Shown here: piece after piece, positions 9,071 to 21,050 of the stretch
Position numbering within the stretch: the stretch's first letter is position 1
Layout of the letters: each line of letters starts with the position of its first letter
Source: Hungatella hathewayi WAL-18680
GTDB taxonomy: Bacteria; Bacillota; Clostridia; Lachnospirales; Lachnospiraceae
DNA: 32,747 nucleotides
Assembly (NCBI RefSeq): GCF_000235505.1
Contig: NZ_JH379027.1
Coordinates: 1,741,589 to 1,774,335 of the forward strand
Direction: 5' to 3'
Notes under the pieces: model-generated
What the model saw: the letters and a program-made list of their open reading frames with translations, nothing else
What the model was told of the DNA's origin: nothing
The model's database searches: none
Translations under genes and position numbers: made by a program

Positions 9071-9086
9071 CAATGAGTGATATAAC
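9058..9086 (+). promoter_or_regulatory. Sigma-A promoter of groESL overlapping CIRCE
   Basis: TTGACA (9058-9063) and TATAAC (9081-9086) with a 17-base spacer. The -35 box spans the last CIRCE spacer bases and the first two bases of the right arm, so HrcA binding would block RNA polymerase directly. Confidence 0.85.
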
Positions 9087-9183
9087 ATTCTTGTACGTTA
9101 AAACAGCCGGATTTCTGAAGACGGTGACGTAAGAGAGAAGTTTCCGGTCAGGAATCTAATATGAATTGAGGAGGAATTGGAAT

Positions 9184-9468
9184 ATGAAGTTAGCACCATT
9201 ATTTGACAGAGTCGTTTTAAAGCAGCTGGTGGCTGAAGAAACTACCAAGTCCGGCATTGTACTTCCGGGTCAGGCAAAGGAGAAACCACAGCAGGCAGAA
9301 GTTATCGCTGTTGGACCAGGCGGAGTGGTAGACGGCAAAGACGTTACCATGCAGGTAAAAGTGGGCGATAAGGTTATTTTCTCCAAGTATTCAGGAACAG
9401 AGGTGGAGATGGACGACGAGAAGTTCGTGATTGTGAAACAGAACGATATTCTTGCCGTGATTGAGTAG
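9184..9468 (+). CDS. groES: Co-chaperonin GroES
   Basis: A 94-aa protein of normal GroES length, the heptameric lid of the GroEL chamber in the cytosol. Diagnostic segments are KLAPLFDRVV, the mobile-loop region KSGIVLPGQAKEKPQQAEV, VGPGGV, VKVGDKVIFSKYSGTEV and the C-terminal NDILAVIE. The start is ATG 9184, nine bases after GAGGAGG; an upstream in-frame TTG overlaps that ribosome site and is rejected. It is the first gene of a CIRCE-controlled operon with groEL 78 bases downstream. Confidence 0.97.
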   Translation: MKLAPLFDRVVLKQLVAEETTKSGIVLPGQAKEKPQQAEVIAVGPGGVVDGKDVTMQVKVGDKVIFSKYSGTEVEMDDEKFVIVKQNDILAVIE

Positions 9469-9525
9469 GAATCATACAGAAGATAGATTGGAATCAGAAT
9501 AAGGAACAGAGACGATAGATTATAA

Positions 9526-11169
<1,644 letters not shown>

Positions 11170-11201
11170 TTCCTAAACAACAATAAGAAAAGAGAAGACG
11201 A

Positions 11202-11699
11202 ATGAATAATGAAGCATATGCCGAATGGCTGGTCAAGAGAAAGGCTCCGGCTTATACCTATGCAATCAAAGGCGTGATGATATTCCTGTGTGTGATTGGC
11301 GCGTTTCTGGCGCTGACCACGGTGTGGGGGATATTGATTCTGACTGCCATAGGTGCCGCCACGTTCTTTGTGTTCCAGGGGACGAATCTGGAATTTGAGT
11401 ATCTGGTTGTGAACGACCAGCTGACCATTGACAAGATTATGGGGAAAGCCCGCAGAAAGAAAGCATGGGAGGGCACCATGGAAGAGGTGCAGATTGTGGC
11501 CCCGTCCGATTCCTATATGTTGAAGGATTATGAGCGGGCCGGGATGAAGACACTGGATTTCTCTTCCCACGCACCTGGAGCCAAGACATACAGTCTGATA
11601 CATCAGGCTGGCGCCAACACGACCAAGGTCATCTTTGAGCCAAACGACAGAGTGCTTCACTGCCTGCGGATGAGAAGTCCCAGGAAGGTGATTCAGTAG
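11202..11699 (+). CDS. Two-TM protein of unknown function, possibly DUF6106-like
   Basis: The 165-aa protein has a short N-terminus (NNEAYAEWLVKRK), two adjacent membrane helices (about 22-39 and 41-58) and a soluble C-terminal domain of alternating strands (EFEYLVVNDQLTIDKIMGK, KVIFEPNDRVL). It resembles small Lachnospiraceae proteins annotated as DUF6106, from memory and not certain. It starts 32 bases after groEL with no terminator in the gap, so heat-shock read-through is likely. A strong terminator follows. Its function is unknown. Confidence 0.78.
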   Translation: MNNEAYAEWLVKRKAPAYTYAIKGVMIFLCVIGAFLALTTVWGILILTAIGAATFFVFQGTNLEFEYLVVNDQLTIDKIMGKARRKKAWEGTMEEVQIVAPSDSYMLKDYERAGMKTLDFSSHAPGAKTYSLIHQAGANTTKVIFEPNDRVLHCLRMRSPRKVIQ

Positions 11700-11734
11700 T
11701 ATAACTCGTTAAAGTTTTAAAGCAATATCACATC

Positions 11735-11799
11735 AGCCAGGAACCACGATGGAGTCCGCCGGAAACGGCCGGAAACCCTTATGGTTCCTGGCTTTTTTT
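11735..11799 (+). terminator. Rho-independent terminator of the groESL transcript
   Basis: AGCCAGGAACCA (11735-11746) pairs perfectly with TGGTTCCTGGCT (11782-11793), with a further CCGG-rich stem inside the loop, followed by seven T residues. Confidence 0.92.
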
Positions 11800-11872
11800 G
11801 ATAAAACAGACCAGGCTGCATCACCTGTTTTTGCAACCTTTTCATAAAGAAAAAAAGTTTCCGAAATTCTGT

Positions 11873-11901
11873 TTGACAAGCCCTCTAAAATTTGCTACAC
11901 T
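11873..11901 (+). promoter_or_regulatory. guaB promoter
   Basis: TTGACA (11873-11878), 17 bases, TACACT (11896-11901), about 45 bases before the guaB ATG. The -35 is perfect, the -10 matches 4 of 6. Confidence 0.75.
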
Positions 11902-11928
11902 ATGTAACTAATAAGTAAAAAAACATAA

Positions 11929-13401
<1,473 letters not shown>

Positions 13402-13455
13402 GAGGAGTGGTTGGAATCACCATTCGCTGAGATAATAGAATGAGATAAATAGAAG

Positions 13456-13507
13456 AACGTGGGATTTTTCACCGGGTGAATTCGGTGGAAGGTCCCACGT
13501 TATTTTT
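13456..13507 (+). terminator. Terminator after guaB
   Basis: AACGTGGGA (13456-13464) pairs with TCCCACGTT (13493-13501); an inner CACCG/CGGTG stem extends it; ATTTTT follows. It may also slow transcription from the convergent AraC-type gene. Confidence 0.88.
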
Positions 13508-13527
13508 GATTGGATATTGACAGTAAT

Positions 13528-14331
13528 TTATGAGATAACCAGCTTGTCAGTGGTGGCTGACGGCGATATCTTGAATATTTTTTTGTAAGCGCGGTAGAAG
13601 GTGGAATAGTCGTTAAACCCGCACTGGAGATAGACGGAGGTGGGCGGAACCCCCTGCTGCATCAGGTCGTGGGCCAGCATACATTTCTGGGTGCGGACGT
13701 AGGACATCACCGGGGTGTGGAGCTGGTACTGCATTTTCTGCTGGAGGGAGGTGTTGGACATGTGAAGCCCCTGGCTGATATCGTCGATACAGGTGATGGT
13801 GACCAGATGGCTGTTGATGTAGGAGACGATGGCCCGGATTTCCTCATCCCTCTGTTCCGCGCTGATTTTCTGGAGATTTTCATTGCAAATCAGGGCGATA
13901 ATAATGTTGAGCAGATTCACCAGGATAAAGATGCTGTTGTCAAAGGAGGAGCGGTCATAGAGCTTGTCCATCTGCACAAAAAAGGAGGGCAGCGCGGTAT
14001 CCTGCAGATTGTACACTGTGCCCAGGCTCTTTAGGGCGGATTTGTAGTAATCCGGCAGCTGGGTGTCGTTGAACCGTATGACAAACCGCTCGTACATGAC
14101 ACCTGGATTGGCGTCAATATAGTGGAACTCCCCTGGCTTGATGACCAACAGGTTGGACGGCTTGACCTTGAAGGTATGATGCTGAATGGTCAGTTCCGCA
14201 TCCCCGTGGATAAAATACAGAAATTCATAGGAGGTGTGGAAATGCTCCAGCTCCTGGTCGGAATCCGCCTTTGGCTGTAAATCAATCGCATGCTTGAAGG
14301 TGTAGCTGCTGTTTCTTAGGTCAAATATCAT
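13528..14331 (-). CDS. AraC-family transcriptional regulator
   Basis: A 267-aa two-domain regulator: N-terminal cupin-like sensing domain (about 15-110; ELEHFHTSYEFLYFIHGDAEL, IKPGEFHYID) and C-terminal double HTH (about 165-260; ISQGLHMSNTSLQQKM, then GFNDYSTFYRAYKKIFKISP). AGGAGA precedes the ATG. It is transcribed away from the sugar-importer operon across a 168-base gap that contains a perfect 18-bp palindrome and a promoter. Cupin-AraC proteins next to carbohydrate operons usually activate them on sugar binding, so control of the six downstream genes is the natural inference. Confidence 0.9.
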   Translation of the reverse strand: MIFDLRNSSYTFKHAIDLQPKADSDQELEHFHTSYEFLYFIHGDAELTIQHHTFKVKPSNLLVIKPGEFHYIDANPGVMYERFVIRFNDTQLPDYYKSALKSLGTVYNLQDTALPSFFVQMDKLYDRSSFDNSIFILVNLLNIIIALICNENLQKISAEQRDEEIRAIVSYINSHLVTITCIDDISQGLHMSNTSLQQKMQYQLHTPVMSYVRTQKCMLAHDLMQQGVPPTSVYLQCGFNDYSTFYRAYKKIFKISPSATTDKLVIS

Positions 14332-14366
14332 AAAATTTCTCCTGTTTTCCCCAAAAATCTATCTAT

Positions 14367-14395
14367 ATTATAATAAGAAAATGTTTAAAATGCAA
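14367..14395 (-). promoter_or_regulatory. Probable promoter of the AraC-type gene
   Basis: On the minus strand TTGCAT (14395-14390) and a perfect TATAAT (14372-14367) with 17 bases between, about 36 bases before the start codon. Confidence 0.6.
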
Positions 14396-14396
14396 A

Positions 14397-14414
14397 CAAT
14401 TATTATAATAATTG
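14397..14414. promoter_or_regulatory. 18-bp perfect palindrome, candidate operator between divergent units
   Basis: CAATTATTATAATAATTG is self-complementary over all 18 bases. It abuts the -35 of the AraC-type promoter and lies just upstream of TATACT (14418-14423), a plausible -10 for the importer operon, which lacks a matching -35 and so may need an activator. Confidence 0.5.
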
Positions 14415-14499
14415 CAATATACTTATAGTCCATGAAATGATACTATGGAACCATCAGATAACCACTAATGAATCAAAGAGCGATAGGAGGAAGCGCAGG

Positions 14500-15540
14500 A
14501 TGAAAAAATTTATGACAGCAGTTATGACGATGGGGATGGTTGCTGCATTGACAGCGTGCAGTCTGGAGGGACCTGGAAGTTCCAGTACGTCTGTGGCGGA
14601 CACAACGGCCAAAACCGGCACGGCAGAAAGTGACAGCGGAACTACGGTTCAGGAAAACGGCAAGACGGAGAAGAGTGGCAAAATCGGAATGCTGGCCGGC
14701 AGTCTCGGGTATGATTTTCAGTTACAGATGAATAACGGAATCAAGAGGGCGGCGGAGGAGAATGGTTATGAGTACATGGTGTACGATTACAACTTTGATG
14801 CGGAAGCCATGCTGACCGGTATGGATGTGCTGGCCTCATCGGGAGTGGGCGCCTACTACGCGCTTTACGCGTCTCCGGAGTCCGCGGCATCCTTTATTGC
14901 GGAGCACAAAGATATCGGTGTGCTGACGCAGGGCATGCCGGTGGAGGGCGGCCAGGCGCAGACGAAAAACGATTACAGTCAGCTGGCAAACCAGTTTGTG
15001 GATTCCCTTGACAATTATGTGAAAGAGCATGAGATAAAAGAGGGCGAGATTGCCGCTCTATGGCTGGAGATCTGCGAGAATGAGGATAGCGAGTACTTTG
15101 CGGCGAAGGAGGAAATGAAGGGGATTATCACAGCCTGGGGGGAGAAGAACGGATTTACCTTTACCACGGAATTTTTCCCCAAGGATGATGAGGAAGCGGC
15201 CAACTATACGGCCCAGATTTTAAATGGACAGCCCAATGTGAAATTTGTGTTTGCTTTTAACAACGGCTTTGCCATAGCGGCGGCCAATGAGATTGCGGCG
15301 GCCAGAACGGATACCACGGATTATTTTGTATTTTCCAGTGAGGGTGACTCGGAGACCTTCCGTCTCATCAACGACAGCGCCAATCCGCTGCGCGGCTGTG
15401 CCTATATGAATATCGAGGAGTCCGGTTACAAGGTGGGACTTCAGCTGATTAACTGGGTGAAGAACGGCGTCATGGAGGATGTGGTCAACACCAAGGAGCT
15501 GGTGGATGACAGGAACGTTGCTGATTATCTGTCAAAATAA
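14500..15540 (+). CDS. Sugar ABC transporter substrate-binding lipoprotein (ribose/galactose type)
   Basis: A 346-aa lipoprotein that captures the ligand outside the membrane. The signal peptide MKKFMTAVMTMGMVAALTAC ends in a lipobox with Cys20; a Ser/Thr/Gly-rich linker runs to about 60. The mature part is a periplasmic-binding-protein type 1 fold (IGMLAGSLGYDFQLQMNNGIKRAAEE, FVFAFNNGFAIAAANEI, ESGYKVGLQLINW). ATG 14500 sits nine bases after AGGAGG; the longer upstream reading has no signal peptide at its start and is rejected. First gene of an operon with ATPase and permease. The ligand is not readable; the neighbouring glycosidase suggests a small glycoside. Confidence 0.9.
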   Translation: MKKFMTAVMTMGMVAALTACSLEGPGSSSTSVADTTAKTGTAESDSGTTVQENGKTEKSGKIGMLAGSLGYDFQLQMNNGIKRAAEENGYEYMVYDYNFDAEAMLTGMDVLASSGVGAYYALYASPESAASFIAEHKDIGVLTQGMPVEGGQAQTKNDYSQLANQFVDSLDNYVKEHEIKEGEIAALWLEICENEDSEYFAAKEEMKGIITAWGEKNGFTFTTEFFPKDDEEAANYTAQILNGQPNVKFVFAFNNGFAIAAANEIAAARTDTTDYFVFSSEGDSETFRLINDSANPLRGCAYMNIEESGYKVGLQLINWVKNGVMEDVVNTKELVDDRNVADYLSK

Positions 15541-15576
15541 GAGAGACATTTCATTTCAGAATAAAAGGTGAGGAAG

Positions 15577-17070
15577 ATGATGAACAGGAATAGCGTCATG
15601 TCATTAAACCATATCAGCAAATCCTTTCCCGGTGTTCGTGCATTACATGACATCAGCTTTGAGCTGGGCGAGGGGGAAGTCCTTGCCCTTCTCGGCGAAA
15701 ATGGTGCGGGAAAATCGACCTTGATAAAATGTATCACAGGGGCCTACGGACCGACGGAGGGAAGCATTGAACTGTTTGGAAAAGAGTATCACACATTGAC
15801 TCCGTCCATTGCGAGGGAGTGCGGAATCAGCGCGGTATACCAGGAATTTAATCTGGTGATGGACCTGCCCATAGTGGAAAATGTGTTTATGGGAAATAAT
15901 CCCGGCCGTGGAATCCTGGTGGATTATCCGCAGATGTTGAAGCGGTGTAAGGAAGTGTTTGAAACCTTCGGCATTGATATTGACCCGGAGGATGATGTGA
16001 GCGTGCTGTCTCCGGCCATGATGCAGATTGTGGAGATCGCCAAGGCCACCATGCTGGATTTGAAGATATTGATTCTGGACGAGCCGACGGCGCCTCTGAC
16101 GGCGAAGGAGATTAGAATCCTGTTTCAGATTATCGACAGGCTGAAACAGCAGGGAGTGTCCGTCATCTATATCTCGCACCGGTTGGAGGAGGTTTTTGAA
16201 ATCTGTGACAGAGCCGTCGTTATCCGGGATGGGGAGATGGTGGGGGAGACGGCTGTGAAGGATACCAGCCGGACTCAGCTGATTAAGATGATGATAGGAA
16301 GGGAGCTGACAAGGCTGTTTCCTGTCAGGAAACCCCGCATCAGTGAGGAGGTCAGCTTAAGCCTCAGAAATGTTTCCGGAAATGGAGATGAGGATATCTC
16401 TTTTGAGGTACATAAAGGTGAGATTCTGGGCGTGGCAGGACTTGTGGGGGCCGGCAGAACGGAGCTGATGAGTGTCATTTTCTGTGATGTTCCCAGGGAG
16501 ACGGGCAGCGTCTTCATTAACGGAAAGGAATTTAAGGGTACCCAGCCGTGGCATGCCATTGAGCAGGGGATATCCTATCTGCCGGAGGACAGAAAACGGC
16601 GGGGGTTATTGCTGGACAAGAGCATTGCCATCAATCTCTCTCTGGCCAGCATCAAAAAATGCTGCAAAAACGGAATCATTGACAGGAAAAAGGAGTTTAG
16701 CTGTGTGGACTTCTACTGCCGGAAATTCCGGGTGAAGACGCCGGATTATGAAAATGAGACACAGTATCTGAGTGGTGGCAACCAGCAGAAGGTGATTGTG
16801 GGAAAATGGCTGGCGACCAAAAGTGATATTGTGATTTTTGATGAGCCCACCAGAGGGATAGACGTGGGGGCGAAGTATGAGATTTATGAGATTATCAACC
16901 AGCTGGCGGATGAGGGAAAAACGATTATCGTCGTGTCCTCAGAGTTTGAGGAATTAATCGGGATTGCGGACCGCATTGTTGTCATGTCGGAGGGACGGCT
17001 GGCAGGTGAGGTCGGCAGAGAAGAATTTGACAAAGAACTGCTGCTGGATATGGCATCTGGCAGTCACTAG
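15577..17070 (+). CDS. Sugar ABC transporter ATP-binding protein, double NBD (RbsA/MglA type)
   Basis: A 497-aa protein with two fused nucleotide-binding domains. NBD1: Walker A GENGAGKST (about 38-46), Q-loop VYQEF, Walker B LILDEPTAPL, with the signature degraded to LSPAM. NBD2 (from about 245): degenerate Walker A GLVGAGRTE lacking the lysine, a good LSGGNQQK signature and Walker B VIFDEPTRGID. This pairing of one weak and one intact set is normal for the ribose group. Start chosen at ATG 15577 after AAGGTGAGG; the next ATG is equally plausible. Lies between the binding protein and permease genes. Confidence 0.94.
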   Translation: MMNRNSVMSLNHISKSFPGVRALHDISFELGEGEVLALLGENGAGKSTLIKCITGAYGPTEGSIELFGKEYHTLTPSIARECGISAVYQEFNLVMDLPIVENVFMGNNPGRGILVDYPQMLKRCKEVFETFGIDIDPEDDVSVLSPAMMQIVEIAKATMLDLKILILDEPTAPLTAKEIRILFQIIDRLKQQGVSVIYISHRLEEVFEICDRAVVIRDGEMVGETAVKDTSRTQLIKMMIGRELTRLFPVRKPRISEEVSLSLRNVSGNGDEDISFEVHKGEILGVAGLVGAGRTELMSVIFCDVPRETGSVFINGKEFKGTQPWHAIEQGISYLPEDRKRRGLLLDKSIAINLSLASIKKCCKNGIIDRKKEFSCVDFYCRKFRVKTPDYENETQYLSGGNQQKVIVGKWLATKSDIVIFDEPTRGIDVGAKYEIYEIINQLADEGKTIIVVSSEFEELIGIADRIVVMSEGRLAGEVGREEFDKELLLDMASGSH

Positions 17071-17089
17071 ATAAGGGGGATATCATTTT

Positions 17090-18058
17090 ATGAAATCAAT
17101 TCTTTCAAAGGCCGGCACTGCGGCCAAAAAGTCCACGGCCCAGCTGATTTTAATTGTTTTAGTCATCTTTTTTGCCGTGGAATGCGGGAGTATGTTCTTT
17201 TCCGCCAACAACCTGATATCCATTGTGAGACAGGTTTCCACTATGGGGATTGCGGCACTTGGAATTTCGTTTCTGATGATTACCGGAAATCTGGATTTCT
17301 CCACCGGGCAGGTCTATGCTTTCGTGGGGACGATGACGGCTTTCCTGTTCTCTGCCGGCGTACCCATCACTCTTGCCATGCTGGTGGGGCTGGCTGGCGG
17401 CATTTTGATCTTCTGTCTGACCTGCTTCATTTCCATCAATTTTAAAATCAGCCGGCTGGTAGTCTCCATGGCGGTGGGGACGGCGGTCAGTGGTTTAAGC
17501 TGCATTATTGCAAGAAATAAGACGATCTATGGACTTCCGGACAGTATCAAGTGGCTGGGACAGGGGTATCTGTTTAATCTGATTCCTATTTCCACGGTGA
17601 TTTTTCTGGGGCTGGCAGTGATAGTGTCGTTTCTATTTCGGAGAACTTATCTGGGGCGTTATCTGTTTGCCGTGGGCGGAAATGATGACGTGGCCAGGTT
17701 ATCCGGAATTCATGTGAATAAAATCAAGTTTACGGCCAGTATCATCGGTGGTCTGCTGGTGGGAATTGCGGGACTGGTATCCATGTCCAGGACGTTTTCT
17801 GGAAGTCCGTTTTCGGGCGGTTCCCTTTCTCAGGATGTAATCTCGGCGGCGGTTCTGGGCGGTGTGTCCGTCTCAGGCGGAACCGGTAAGACATCGGGAA
17901 TCGTCACCGGTGTGATTATCATAGGAACGCTGAGTGTGGGACTCAATATGATGGGACTCAACACCAACTCCCAGGATATTTTCAAGGGTTCCATGCTGCT
18001 TGTGGCGGTAATTCTGGATGCGCTGAGCAAGAAGCGGAAGGCTGGCATCAAAAAATAG
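17090..18058 (+). CDS. Sugar ABC transporter permease (RbsC type)
   Basis: A 322-aa polytopic membrane protein of the BPD_transp_2 family, with about eight to ten hydrophobic helices. Typical segments are GIAALGISFLMITGNLDFSTGQVYAFVG near the start, GNDDVARLSGIHVNKIKF in the middle (the coupling region) and SAAVLGGVSVSGGTGKTSG towards the end. AAGGGGGA precedes the ATG. A single permease gene implies a homodimeric pore, as in the ribose importer. It completes the SBP-ATPase-permease set and is followed 16 bases later by the GH3 gene. Confidence 0.94.
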   Translation: MKSILSKAGTAAKKSTAQLILIVLVIFFAVECGSMFFSANNLISIVRQVSTMGIAALGISFLMITGNLDFSTGQVYAFVGTMTAFLFSAGVPITLAMLVGLAGGILIFCLTCFISINFKISRLVVSMAVGTAVSGLSCIIARNKTIYGLPDSIKWLGQGYLFNLIPISTVIFLGLAVIVSFLFRRTYLGRYLFAVGGNDDVARLSGIHVNKIKFTASIIGGLLVGIAGLVSMSRTFSGSPFSGGSLSQDVISAAVLGGVSVSGGTGKTSGIVTGVIIIGTLSVGLNMMGLNTNSQDIFKGSMLLVAVILDALSKKRKAGIKK

Positions 18059-18074
18059 TGGAGGGATTAATGGT

Positions 18075-19808
18075 ATGATTGATATAGGAAGCAAACCTTT
18101 CAGATTAAATAAAGAGCAGAGAGACTGGGTTTATCAGACCCTCGCTTCCATGACGCCGGAAGAGAAGCTGGGACAGATGTTTGTGGATTTAAGCTATGGA
18201 GATTATGAGGAAACGTTTGTGAAGGATCGTCTGGAACGGACAAAGGCTGGCGGACTGCGATATATGAATCTGACGGCGAAGGAGATGCTGGAACACAACC
18301 GGATGTATCAGAAGCATTCGAAAATTCCGCTTCTGATTGCGGCCAATATCGAGGCAGGTGGGAATGGAGCCTGCAAGGATGGGACCAATGTGGGCTGTGA
18401 GGTGAAGGTGGCGGCCACCGGGGAGACGAAGGACGCATACCGGCTGGGATACATCGGAGCGGTGGAGGCGAAAGCCATTGGATGCAATTGGGCATTCACA
18501 CCCATTGTGGATTTGAGTCTGAATTGGCGTAATCCCATCATTTCCACCAGAACCTGGGGCAGCAGGGTGGAGACGGTGATTGCCTGCGGCAGGGAGTGCC
18601 TGCGGGGCATTCATGACGGGGGACTTGCCGCCACGGCGAAGCATTTTCCGGGAGATGGGGTGGATGAGAGGGACCACCATTACAGCAGCACCGTCAATAC
18701 CATGTCGGTGGAGGAATGGGATGAGACCTTTGGCAGGATATATGGTGAAATGATTGCGGGAGGCGTGGAGGCTGTGATGGCGGGACATATCATGCTGCCG
18801 TCCTACCAGAAGAAACTGAATCCGGAGATGAAGGAGGACGAAATACTGCCGGCATCCCTGTGTAAAGAACTGTTGACGGGACTGCTTCGGGAAAAACTGG
18901 GATTCAACGGGGTGATTGTGACGGACGCCTCCCACATGGTTGGATTCTCCAGCCGGATGTCCAGGCGGGACGCGCTGGCGGCGGCCATTCATGCGGGCTG
19001 TGACATGATACTGTTTTTCAATGATGTGGAGGAGGATTTGTCTTATCTTCGGGATGCTGTTTCGGATGGACGGCTGAGCATGGAGAGGATTGACGAGGCA
19101 GTGACGAGGATTCTGGCGCTGAAGGCGTCACAGGGACTTCACAGGCCGGTATGTTTAAGTGATGATGGTCTTTCCGTGGTGGGATGCGAGGAGCACCGGG
19201 CGGCCGCGGCAGAGATCAGCCGAAGGTCAGTGACCCTTGCCAAGCAGGTTGGGGAGACTCCATTGCCCATTACGGTGGAGAAATACCGGAGAATCATGAT
19301 TGTGCCGGTGCACACTCCGACCCCGGAATTTGCCAAATTTGTGGGAGCGGTGAGCGGGGCGGTGAAGATTGCGGAGGATTTGAAAGAACGGCTTGCCGGG
19401 CTTGGTTTTGAGGTGGAGTTGTTTGTCTCCCCGCTGGCGAAGGCGGAAGGAAATCCGAAAAATGCTTACGACTACAAGGAGAGTATAGAGAAGTTTAAGC
19501 GCACGTATGATTTGGTTTTGACGGTGGCCAACTGTGGCTCTTTTGGGGTGACACAGCGGCTGAACTGGGATACGCCGAAGGGAGGATTTGAGGTGCCGTG
19601 GTATGTGTATGACGTGCCGGAACTATTTATTTCCTTCAACTGTCCCTTCCATCTGGCGGATGCGCCAGCGGTGAAAACCATGATAAACTGTTATGATTCC
19701 CAGGAATCGACGGTGGATGCGCTGATAGATAAGTTGACGGGCAGGGAGGAATTTACCGGGATAAGTCCGGTGGATGTGTTCTGTGGACTGATGGATACGC
19801 GGCTGTAA
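18075..19808 (+). CDS. Glycoside hydrolase family 3, NagZ-like (probable beta-N-acetylhexosaminidase)
   Basis: A 577-aa protein with no signal peptide, so cytosolic: it would cleave a glycoside after import. The GH3 barrel (about 1-360) shows SMTPEEKLGQMF, the NagZ-type loop KHFPGDG (189-195) followed by D200 and H202 in the place of the NagZ Asp-His catalytic dyad, and nucleophile D284 in GVIVTDASH. NagZ proper has KHFPGHG, so the sixth residue of the loop differs. A second alpha/beta domain (about 380-575) follows. Substrate may be an N-acetylhexosaminide or another beta-glycoside; I favour the NagZ group because of the dyad. Confidence 0.88.
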   Translation: MIDIGSKPFRLNKEQRDWVYQTLASMTPEEKLGQMFVDLSYGDYEETFVKDRLERTKAGGLRYMNLTAKEMLEHNRMYQKHSKIPLLIAANIEAGGNGACKDGTNVGCEVKVAATGETKDAYRLGYIGAVEAKAIGCNWAFTPIVDLSLNWRNPIISTRTWGSRVETVIACGRECLRGIHDGGLAATAKHFPGDGVDERDHHYSSTVNTMSVEEWDETFGRIYGEMIAGGVEAVMAGHIMLPSYQKKLNPEMKEDEILPASLCKELLTGLLREKLGFNGVIVTDASHMVGFSSRMSRRDALAAAIHAGCDMILFFNDVEEDLSYLRDAVSDGRLSMERIDEAVTRILALKASQGLHRPVCLSDDGLSVVGCEEHRAAAAEISRRSVTLAKQVGETPLPITVEKYRRIMIVPVHTPTPEFAKFVGAVSGAVKIAEDLKERLAGLGFEVELFVSPLAKAEGNPKNAYDYKESIEKFKRTYDLVLTVANCGSFGVTQRLNWDTPKGGFEVPWYVYDVPELFISFNCPFHLADAPAVKTMINCYDSQESTVDALIDKLTGREEFTGISPVDVFCGLMDTRL

Positions 19809-19847
19809 CTGTCTGACCATGTTTTAGGAAAGAAGAGGAGTAAAAAT

Positions 19848-21050
19848 ATGGGTGAGAAAATATATGCGTGCTTTGGAGGTTTTTCAGACCAGTACTGGAC
19901 GAAGCTGTCGGCGCCGGATATCAAGGGATACTGCGATGGGCTTACGGTCTGTGAAATGGACATGGAGACGGGAACGATGGAGGTGGTGTCCCAGAGCCAC
20001 GGGGTGGACAGTCCCAGCACCCTGGTGGTTTCTCCAGACCAAAAGTATATTTATGCGGGGAATGAGGGGCATGATTACAAGGGAAGAGGGATGGGCGGCG
20101 GTGTGACGTCATTCCGCTTCGATATGGAGACAAAAACGGTGGAAGTGATTAACGAGTCTTACGCGTTTGGCGGTAGTACCTGTTATGTGACACTGGACCG
20201 GACCGGGAAGTATCTGTTTGTGGCAAACGGCGGTTCCAAGTTCTATGTGACCCGGGTGGAGGAGAAGGACGGGGAGTTTGTGCCCGTGGTCCTGCGTGAT
20301 GAGGGCTGTGTCTGTGTGTTCCGCATCAGAGAGGACGGCGGCATCGGGAAACTGGTGGAGCGGGTGGTGCTCACGGGAACGGGGATTGACCCGGTGGAGC
20401 ATGCCAGCGCGCATCCACATTCTGTGCTGGTGGATGAGGAGGACTATGTGATCATTCCTAACAAGGGTGGCGACGACATTTACGTGGGGAAATTTAACCG
20501 GGAAATGGAGAAGATTGAGATTCTCTCGATATTCAAAACGGAATTTGGCTCCTCGCCCCGCCATGCGGCCTTTGTGAAGGGGACGCCCTATGTGCTGGTG
20601 CAGAATGAGTATGACGGCCATGTGAACAGTTATTTCCTGGATAAAGAGAAGGGGGAGCTGCGGCGGATATCACGGCTGGATACGATTATAGAAGATTTGC
20701 CCCTTCCGGAGAACCAGCTGTTTGGGAAGAAGCATCCATGGGGGATTGATGTGCAGGTGCATCCCAACGGACGGTTTGTGTTTACCAACAATACGCAGGT
20801 TTCTGTTGATACGTTTGAGTTAAATGAGAAGGGGGAACTGAGTCTGAAATTCCAGTATTACCTGGATGTTCCCAGCATGACAAGAGGAATGCAGATGGAC
20901 CGGGAGGGGCGTTTTTTGGTGGTGACCGGGGTGATGAATGAGCGGGCTTATATCTTCTCCATTGACCAGGAGGACGGACATCTGACTCCTGTATCGGAGG
21001 TGGAGCTGCCGACGCCCACAGCCCTGCGTTTCCTTTATCCGGAGCCATAA
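19848..21050 (+). CDS. Lactonase-family beta-propeller protein (6-phosphogluconolactonase-like)
   Basis: A 400-aa protein of the Lactonase (PF10282, YkgB/Pgl) type, seven-bladed propeller. Repeating blade strands are visible: TLVVSPDQKYIYAGNEG, CYVTLDRTGKYLFVANGG, PHSVLVDEEDYVIIPNKGGD, RHAAFVKGTPYVLVQNE, VQVHPNGRFVFTNN and MQMDREGRFLVVTG. The conserved AHPHSV and DxxxPNKGGD-type segments near the funnel are present. Members hydrolyse 6-phosphogluconolactone or other sugar lactones, but many are untested. No sugar dehydrogenase producing a lactone is in this operon. GAAGAGGAG precedes the ATG. Confidence 0.85.
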   Translation: MGEKIYACFGGFSDQYWTKLSAPDIKGYCDGLTVCEMDMETGTMEVVSQSHGVDSPSTLVVSPDQKYIYAGNEGHDYKGRGMGGGVTSFRFDMETKTVEVINESYAFGGSTCYVTLDRTGKYLFVANGGSKFYVTRVEEKDGEFVPVVLRDEGCVCVFRIREDGGIGKLVERVVLTGTGIDPVEHASAHPHSVLVDEEDYVIIPNKGGDDIYVGKFNREMEKIEILSIFKTEFGSSPRHAAFVKGTPYVLVQNEYDGHVNSYFLDKEKGELRRISRLDTIIEDLPLPENQLFGKKHPWGIDVQVHPNGRFVFTNNTQVSVDTFELNEKGELSLKFQYYLDVPSMTRGMQMDREGRFLVVTGVMNERAYIFSIDQEDGHLTPVSEVELPTPTALRFLYPEP

